Source of the DNA: Bradyrhizobium commune
Lineage (GTDB): Bacteria; Pseudomonadota; Alphaproteobacteria; Rhizobiales; Xanthobacteraceae
Assembly: GCF_015624505.1 (NCBI RefSeq)
Contig: NZ_CP061379.1
Coordinates: forward strand, 3,472,001 to 3,536,000
Length of the DNA stretch: 64,000 bases
Direction: 5' to 3'
The position numbers and the translations under genes are program-made. The notes below the pieces were generated by a model, which made no database searches, had not been told where the DNA came from, and saw only the letters and a list, made by a program, of their open reading frames with translations. Within the stretch, counting starts at the first letter, position 1; every line of letters begins with the position of its first letter. This document shows positions 58,778 through 64,000 of the stretch, in pieces.

Positions 58778-60367
58778 ATGATGTTCAGGATGATGGCGAT
58801 CGTTGCTGGTTTGGGACTGGCGCTCGCCACCTCGGCGGAGGCCGAGAGCCCGCGCAAGGGCGGAACCATCCGCATGACGGCGCCCTATGGCTCGAGTTTC
58901 ACCAGCCTGGACATTCATACGACCCAGCGCGCCCAGGACGAGATCTATGCCAAGGGCCTGCACCGGTCGCTCTACATCTGGGATTCCGCGGAAGGAAGGC
59001 CGGTTCCGGAGCTTGCCAAGGAGGTGATCGTCTCGGGCGGCGGTCTCGTCTACACCTTCAAGCTGCGAGACGACGCCTATTTCCACAATGGCCGCAAGAT
59101 GACGGCCGACGACGTCATCTGGTCCTACAACCGCATCATGGACGGCGCGAAAGCCTATCCCGGCGCGCGTTACGTCCGCGTGATCGAGGGCGCGGCGGCG
59201 GTCGAGAAGGGCCAGGCCAAGGAGATCTCCGGCCTGAAGAAGATCGACGACTTCACCATCGAGATGAAGCTGACCGAGAAGGTCGATCCGGGCTTCTACT
59301 TCTTCACCGCGCTGACCTCGATCTATCCCGCCGACGAGGCCGCCAAGGAGGGCTTCATCCAGCATCCGATCGGTCTTGGCCCCTTCAAGTTCGTCGAGCA
59401 CGTGCCGGGCTCCCGCATCGTTCTGGAGCGGTGGGACAAGTTCTACAAGCCCGGCAAGCCCTATGCCGACAAGCTGATCGTGTCGGTCATGGGCGAGGCC
59501 GCGGCGCGCGACGTCGCCTTCCGCAACAAGGAGATCGATACCTCCGTGCTCGGGCCGGCGCAGTATGTCGCCTATCAGGCCGACCCCGACCTCAAGGGCA
59601 CCATCGTGGAAGTCGCCGAGGTCTTCACGCGCTACATGGGGATGAACACCTCATTCAAGCCGTTTGCCGACAAGCGCGTCCGGCAGGCGATCAACTATGC
59701 GATCGACACGGATTTGATCATCAACAAGCTGGTCAAGGGCAAGGCCTATCGGGCGACCAGCTGGCTGCCGCTGACCTCGCCGCTCTACGACAAGACCATG
59801 AAGCCCTACGCCTTCGATCCCGCCAAGGCCAAGCAGCTACTCGCGGACGCCGGCTATCCAAACGGCTTCGAATTCGAATGGACCACCAGCCAGAATGAAA
59901 GCTGGGGCCTGCCGATCGTCACGGCCGTCATCCCGATGCTGGACAAGGTGGGCATCAAGGCGAAGGTCAAGCAGGTCGAGGCCGCGGTGCTGTCGGAGGT
60001 GGTTCGCAGCGGCGACTACCAGGCCTATATCTATTCCCAGCAGACCGGCCCGGATCCGCAAGCCGCGCTGAAATGCTTCCATTCATCGACGCCGCGGTCA
60101 GCCTGCAACTACATGGACTTCAAGAACGCCGACTTCGACAGGCTGATCGACGAAGCCGGGCAGACCGACGATTCCGCAAAGCGCGGCCAGCTGCTGCAAA
60201 AGGCCAATGCGCTGCTCTATGACGAGGCGCCAGTCTGGTTCTTCAACTACAACAAGGCCGTCATGGCCGTGCAGCCGTGGCTCAAGGGAGTTCAGCCGAA
60301 CGCCACGGAGCTGACCCACCAGAACGTCGAAGACCTCTGGGTCGCCGAGACCTCGCCCGCGAAGTGA
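58778..60367 (+). CDS. Periplasmic substrate-binding protein of a peptide-type ABC importer (SBP_bac_5)
   Basis: A 529-residue secreted protein. The signal peptide is MMFRMMAIVAGLGLALATSAEA with cleavage after AEA. The SBP_bac_5 (DppA/OppA/NikA) fold is shown by KGGTIRMTAPYGSSFTSLDI, YTFKLRDDAYFHNGRKMTADDVIWSYNRIM (signature), VRQAINYAIDTDLI and NPDPQAALKCFH-like GPDPQAALKCFHSS. GGAGGA precedes the ATG at 58778. Ligands of the family are di- or oligopeptides, opines, nickel or heme; the ligand here is not known. A stable hairpin follows, before the permease genes. Confidence 0.92.
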   Translation: MMFRMMAIVAGLGLALATSAEAESPRKGGTIRMTAPYGSSFTSLDIHTTQRAQDEIYAKGLHRSLYIWDSAEGRPVPELAKEVIVSGGGLVYTFKLRDDAYFHNGRKMTADDVIWSYNRIMDGAKAYPGARYVRVIEGAAAVEKGQAKEISGLKKIDDFTIEMKLTEKVDPGFYFFTALTSIYPADEAAKEGFIQHPIGLGPFKFVEHVPGSRIVLERWDKFYKPGKPYADKLIVSVMGEAAARDVAFRNKEIDTSVLGPAQYVAYQADPDLKGTIVEVAEVFTRYMGMNTSFKPFADKRVRQAINYAIDTDLIINKLVKGKAYRATSWLPLTSPLYDKTMKPYAFDPAKAKQLLADAGYPNGFEFEWTTSQNESWGLPIVTAVIPMLDKVGIKAKVKQVEAAVLSEVVRSGDYQAYIYSQQTGPDPQAALKCFHSSTPRSACNYMDFKNADFDRLIDEAGQTDDSAKRGQLLQKANALLYDEAPVWFFNYNKAVMAVQPWLKGVQPNATELTHQNVEDLWVAETSPAK

Positions 60368-60380
60368 CCCACGCTCTCGC

Positions 60381-60413
60381 GCTCCCTCCATCGCGACGAG
60401 CGATGGAGGGAGC
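60381..60413 (+). other. Intercistronic hairpin between the binding-protein and permease genes
   Basis: GCTCCCTCCATCG (60381-60393) pairs perfectly with CGATGGAGGGAGC (60401-60413) over a 7-base loop. There is no T-tract. Such hairpins after binding-protein genes are known (for example malE-malF) to protect the upstream mRNA so that binding protein is made in excess. The GAGGGAGC of the 3' arm lies close to the ribosome site of the next gene. Confidence 0.75.
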
Positions 60414-60427
60414 GAGGACAAAGGCCG

Positions 60428-61351
60428 ATGCTTTCCTTCCTGATCCGTCGTCTCCTGCAAACCATTCCGACCGTGCTTGCCGTCGTGCTGCTGGTGTTTG
60501 CGCTGTTCAGCGTCGTGCCGGGCAGCATCGTCTCGACCATGAGCGATGACAGCGATCCGCAGGTCGAGGCGCGCATGAAGAAGCAGCTCGGGCTCGACCA
60601 GCCCGTCTACATCCGCTTCGGCTCCTATATCGCAAAGCTCGCGACCGGTGATTTCGGCACGTCGTTCCGCACGCGCGAGCCGGTCACGACCATGATCTCC
60701 AAACGGGCCTGGCCGACGCTGCAACTGATCTTCGCGGCCATGGCGTTTGCGGTCGTGGTCGGCGTGCCACTCGGCTTCGTCGCCGCCTTGCGTCCGGGCG
60801 GTCTCGTCGACAGCGCGGCGATGGTTTTGGCGGTGTCGGGCCTGTCGTTGGCAAAATTCTGGCTTGGACTGCTGTTGATGTACCTGTTCGCGCTGAAGCT
60901 CGGCTGGCTGCCGAGTTTCGGCTATGGCGATGGGGGCGGCAAATATCTGATCCTGCCGGCGGTGACGCTCGGTGTCTCGCCGATGGCGTTGTTGGCCCGG
61001 ACGACGCGCGCTGCGGTTCTGGAGATCATGACCGCGGATTTCGTCCGCACGGCACGTTCGAAGGGCATGAGCGAGGTCAGGGTCGTGAAGTGGCACGTGA
61101 TGCGCAACGCGCTCGTCCTGATCCTCACGACCATGGGCCTGCAATTCGGCGCGCTGATGGGGCAGGCGGTCGTCGTCGAGAAACTGTTCTCGTGGCCGGG
61201 TATCGGCTCGCTGCTGGTCGACAGCGTCCTCCAGCGCGACATTCCGGCCGTCCAGGGCTCCATTCTCGTGGTGGTGCTGTTCTTTCTCGCGATCAATCTG
61301 CTGATCGACGTGCTCTACGGCGTGATTGATCCCAGGATCCGATACGCATGA
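60428..61351 (+). CDS. ABC transporter permease, DppB/OppB type
   Basis: A 307-residue permease with six helices. The N-terminus MLSFLIRRLLQTIPTVLAVVLLVFALFSVVPG is typical, as is the BPD_transp_1 region with the ATPase-contacting EAA loop (RTARSKGMSEVRVVKWHVMRNAL). It pairs with the next permease as a heterodimer. Its last four bases overlap the next gene (ATGA). Confidence 0.95.
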   Translation: MLSFLIRRLLQTIPTVLAVVLLVFALFSVVPGSIVSTMSDDSDPQVEARMKKQLGLDQPVYIRFGSYIAKLATGDFGTSFRTREPVTTMISKRAWPTLQLIFAAMAFAVVVGVPLGFVAALRPGGLVDSAAMVLAVSGLSLAKFWLGLLLMYLFALKLGWLPSFGYGDGGGKYLILPAVTLGVSPMALLARTTRAAVLEIMTADFVRTARSKGMSEVRVVKWHVMRNALVLILTTMGLQFGALMGQAVVVEKLFSWPGIGSLLVDSVLQRDIPAVQGSILVVVLFFLAINLLIDVLYGVIDPRIRYA

Positions 61352-62169
61352 AGCTGCGCGCCAATCTCGTCATCGGCGGGGCGCTGTTCGCACTCGCGAT
61401 CCTGGTCGGCCTGCTTGCGCCCTGGCTCGCGCACACCGATCCGGTCATGGACGCCAATTTGATGAATGCGGAGGAGCCTCCGGGCTGGACCTGGTGGTTC
61501 GGCACCGACGGGCAGGGCCGCGACATCTATTCCCGCGTGCTGTACGGCGCGCGGATCTCGCTGACGGTCGGCATCGTCTCGCAGCTCATCAACAGCGTCA
61601 TCGGCGTGGCGCTGGGCCTGAGCGCCGGCTATTTTGGCGGCTGGTGGGACGATGTCGTCAACGGGCTCACCAATCTCATGCTCGCGATCCCCTCGCTGAT
61701 CTTCGCGCTCGCCATCATGGCGGTGCTTGGCCCTGGCCTGACCAGCCTGCTGATCGCGCTCGGCCTGACCAACTGGTCCTTCACCTGCCGGATCGCGCGC
61801 GCCTCGGCGCTGTCGCTCAAGAGCCAGGGCTACGTGCAGGCCGCGACCGTGCTCGGCTATGGAGATCTGCGCATCATGATCACGCAGCTGTTGCCGAACA
61901 TGCTGGGGCCCCTCATCGTGATCGGCACGCTCGGCATGGGCAGTGCGGTCTTGTCCGAAGCCGCTTTGTCGTTCCTCGGCCTCGGCGTTCGCCCGCCTTT
62001 TCCAAGCTGGGGCAGCATGCTGTCGGAGGCCCGCGACCAGATCACGACGGCACCGTGGCTTTCGGTGTTTCCCGGCCTTGCCATCTTCCTGACGGTGCTC
62101 GGCCTCAATCTGCTCGGCGATGGCCTGCGCGATAGTCTTGATCCGCAGTCGCGGAGCCGGCGGACATGA
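61348..62169 (+). CDS. ABC transporter permease, DppC/OppC type
   Basis: A 273-residue permease with a cytoplasmic start, HTDPVMDANLMNAEEPPGWTWWFGTDGQGRDIYSRVLYGARISL (the DppC entry motif) and the EAA-like loop GYVQAATVLGYGDLRIMITQLLPNMLGP. About six helices are present. The ATG at 61348 overlaps the previous stop, and its own stop overlaps the ATPase start (both ATGA), so the subunits are made together. Confidence 0.95.
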   Translation: MKLRANLVIGGALFALAILVGLLAPWLAHTDPVMDANLMNAEEPPGWTWWFGTDGQGRDIYSRVLYGARISLTVGIVSQLINSVIGVALGLSAGYFGGWWDDVVNGLTNLMLAIPSLIFALAIMAVLGPGLTSLLIALGLTNWSFTCRIARASALSLKSQGYVQAATVLGYGDLRIMITQLLPNMLGPLIVIGTLGMGSAVLSEAALSFLGLGVRPPFPSWGSMLSEARDQITTAPWLSVFPGLAIFLTVLGLNLLGDGLRDSLDPQSRSRRT

Positions 62170-63146
62170 CGGGGGCAGCGCTGATCGAGGTCGAGGATCT
62201 CCGCATCGATCTTGACGACGGATCGCGGGGCGTTGCGGCGGCCGAAGGCATCTCGTTCCGCATCGATCGAGGCGAAACCTTCGGCCTTGTCGGCGAATCC
62301 GGCTGCGGCAAGAGCATCACGGCGCTCGCTCTGATCGGCCTGCTGCGGCCGCCGCTGTCGGTCGGCGGCGGTGTCATCCGCTTCGGGGGACAGGAGATTC
62401 AGCGCCTTTCAGCCGCCAGGCAGCGCGAGCTGCGCGGCAATCGTATCGCCATGATCTTCCAGGAGCCAATGACGGCGCTCAACCCGGTCTCGCCGGTGGG
62501 CCGGCAGATCGCCGAGATGTTCGTGCTGCACAAGGGCAAGAGCTGGCGGGAGGCCAACCAGCTGGCGGTCGAGGCACTGGCAAATGTCCGTGTCCCCGCG
62601 CCGGAGCGGCGGGTGAACGATTACCCGCATCAGCTGTCCGGCGGCATGCGTCAGCGCGTGATGATCGCCATCGCGCTCGCATGCGGTCCGGACCTTCTGA
62701 TCGCGGACGAGCCCACGACGGCGCTCGACGTCACCGTGCAGGCGGAAATCATCGAGCTGATGCGGAATCTATGCGCCGAGCGGGGAACGGCCATTTTGAT
62801 GATCAGCCATGATCTCGGCCTCGTCGCCAATGTCTGCCGCCGCGTCGCCGTCATGTATGCCGGCCGCATCGTCGAGGAGCGCGGCTCGGCCGACATCTTT
62901 CGCGCGCCCTCGCACCCCTATACGCAGGGCCTGGTTGCCTCGCTGCCGCGGCTGGGCAGCCGCGCAGCGCTTGGGCGCACAAGGCTCAAGGAGATCGCGG
63001 GCGTCGTCCCGGCGATCACGCGTTTCCCGGACGGTTGCCGGTTCAATCCGCGTTGCGCAAATGCGACCGACATTTGCAGGAGCGTCGCGCCGACGGCGGA
63101 TTTTCTGGAGTCCGGCGGTTTGGTGAGGTGTCATCACCATGCATGA
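62166..63146 (+). CDS. ABC transporter ATP-binding protein, DppD/OppD type
   Basis: A 326-residue ATPase. Walker A is [16 protein letters not shown], the Q-loop is [18 protein letters not shown], the signature is [17 protein letters not shown], and Walker B is [17 protein letters not shown]. The C-terminal extension ends with the Cys motif of the oligopeptide family ([18 protein letters not shown]), which in relatives can bind an Fe-S cluster. It overlaps the next ATPase gene by 8 bases. Confidence 0.96.
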   Translation: MTGAALIEVEDLRIDLDDGSRGVAAAEGISFRIDRGETFGLVGESGCGKSITALALIGLLRPPLSVGGGVIRFGGQEIQRLSAARQRELRGNRIAMIFQEPMTALNPVSPVGRQIAEMFVLHKGKSWREANQLAVEALANVRVPAPERRVNDYPHQLSGGMRQRVMIAIALACGPDLLIADEPTTALDVTVQAEIIELMRNLCAERGTAILMISHDLGLVANVCRRVAVMYAGRIVEERGSADIFRAPSHPYTQGLVASLPRLGSRAALGRTRLKEIAGVVPAITRFPDGCRFNPRCANATDICRSVAPTADFLESGGLVRCHHHA

Positions 63147-64000
63147 GGCCGAGAGCAGGCCGGACGACGATCTCATTCTCAGCGTCGAGGATCTTGCGGT
63201 GCATTTTCCGCTGGGCGGCGGCCTGCTGGGCCGCGGCAAGCGGCTGCTTCGCGCCGTCGACGGCGTCGATCTCAGGCTGAAGCGAGGCGAGTGCCTCGGC
63301 CTTGTCGGCGAGTCGGGCTCGGGCAAGTCGACGGTTGCCTTGTCGATCCTCGGCCTGATGACGCCGACGCGCGGGCGCATCGTGGTGGACGGACAGGTCG
63401 TGACGGGCCAGCCATCCGGCGATCGCAAGGCATTGGCCCGTACCGTGCAAATCGTCTTCCAGGATCCCTACGCCTCGCTCAATCCACGCCAGACCATTCG
63501 CCGCACACTCGAAGATCCCCTGCGTGTGCATGGTGTGACCGCCAAGAGCGAGATCGAGGACAGGGTGGCGGCCATGTTGCGGCATGTCGGCCTGCGGCCC
63601 GAGCAGGCCGATCGCTACCCGCATGAATTCTCCGGCGGCCAGCGCCAGCGCATCGGCATCGCGCGTGCCCTGATCCTCAACCCCAAGATCGTCATCTGCG
63701 ACGAGCCGGTCTCGGCGCTCGACGTCTCGATTCGTGCCCAGATCATCAATCTCCTGCTGGAATTGAAGGACACGCTCGGCCTGTCCTACATCATGATCAG
63801 CCACGACCTCGGCGTCGTCGAGCACATGAGCGACCGGGTCGCGGTGATGTATCTCGGCCGCATCGTCGAGAACGGCGGCTGGCGCGAAATTTTTGAGCGG
63901 CCGGCGCATCCGTATACGCAGGCGCTGATATCAGCGATCCCCGATCCCTTGCGCCATGCGCCATTGGCGACGACGGGGGGCGATCTGCCCAATCCGCTCA
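63139..64000 (+). CDS. ABC transporter ATP-binding protein, DppF/OppF type (partial, runs off the window)
   Basis: At least 287 residues; the 3' end lies beyond base 64000. Walker A is LVGESGSGKSTVALSILG, the Q-loop is VQIVFQDPYASLNPRQTI, the signature is HEFSGGQRQRIGIARAL, and Walker B is KIVICDEPVSALDVSIRAQ. It should pair with the preceding ATPase. The ATG at 63139 overlaps the end of that gene by 8 bases. It completes the binding protein, two permease and two ATPase set. Confidence 0.95.
   Translation, partial: MHEAESRPDDDLILSVEDLAVHFPLGGGLLGRGKRLLRAVDGVDLRLKRGECLGLVGESGSGKSTVALSILGLMTPTRGRIVVDGQVVTGQPSGDRKALARTVQIVFQDPYASLNPRQTIRRTLEDPLRVHGVTAKSEIEDRVAAMLRHVGLRPEQADRYPHEFSGGQRQRIGIARALILNPKIVICDEPVSALDVSIRAQIINLLLELKDTLGLSYIMISHDLGVVEHMSDRVAVMYLGRIVENGGWREIFERPAHPYTQALISAIPDPLRHAPLATTGGDLPNPL

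Overview
The window is a stretch of chromosome from a high-GC alphaproteobacterium, almost certainly a Bradyrhizobium or close relative (Bradyrhizobiaceae/Nitrobacteraceae). The grounds are the glnB-glnA pair with a sigma-54-like promoter, the tig-clpP-clpX-lon order, an alphaproteobacterial nuoA-N operon running on into birA-rnj-mce, and the style of the intergenic palindromic repeats. No database search was possible, so names rest on motifs and protein reading.

Layout. (1) 1-3.1 kb: the edge of an exopolysaccharide locus, with the end of a tyrosine-kinase-like chain-length protein, a FemAB/CelD-type acyltransferase and a polysaccharide-deacetylase-like protein. Two of the three lack key active-site residues. 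(2) 3.1-15.2 kb: housekeeping and metabolic genes, including heme A synthase, MetY, a crotonase, a hotdog thioesterase, rplM-rpsI with a clear terminator, a diguanylate cyclase, an AI-2E-family permease and a class I amidotransferase. (3) 15.2-21.4 kb: glnA/glnB nitrogen control, bifunctional Nnr, a toxin-antitoxin locus with a frameshifted toxin, and a cupredoxin-fold protein that has lost most copper ligands. (4) 21.5-33.2 kb: tRNA-Leu, the protein quality-control block tig-clpP-clpX-lon, a GFA protein, tRNA-Val, a methyltransferase, a His-rich cation diffusion facilitator, peptidase T, HU and tRNA-Asp. (5) 33.4-37 kb: a small MarR/Rieske-oxygenase/MFS module. (6) 37.5-56.7 kb: the complete 14-gene complex I operon (nuoA-N), continuing without a real gap into birA, rnj (RNase J), mce and a DUF1467 gene. 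(7) 56.7-64 kb: a palindromic repeat, a small membrane-anchored protein, mtnK, and a five-gene peptide-type ABC importer that runs off the end.

The most unusual part is the nuo operon. Three non-nuo genes sit inside it. A four-helix-bundle (23S rRNA IVP/S23-family) gene between nuoC and nuoD is flanked by about 20-bp inverted repeats, like a 23S rRNA intervening sequence but placed in an mRNA. An FkbM-family methyltransferase is coupled to nuoD by a TGATG overlap. A 66-residue two-helix membrane protein is coupled to nuoE in the same way. NuoL also carries a His/Asp-rich insertion after its first helix.

Other points of interest are the degraded toxin whose mutated frame now runs into the intact antitoxin, three enzyme-like proteins that lack canonical active-site residues, an orphan Rieske oxygenase with a candidate MarR operator, and two members of a MITE-like palindromic repeat family.
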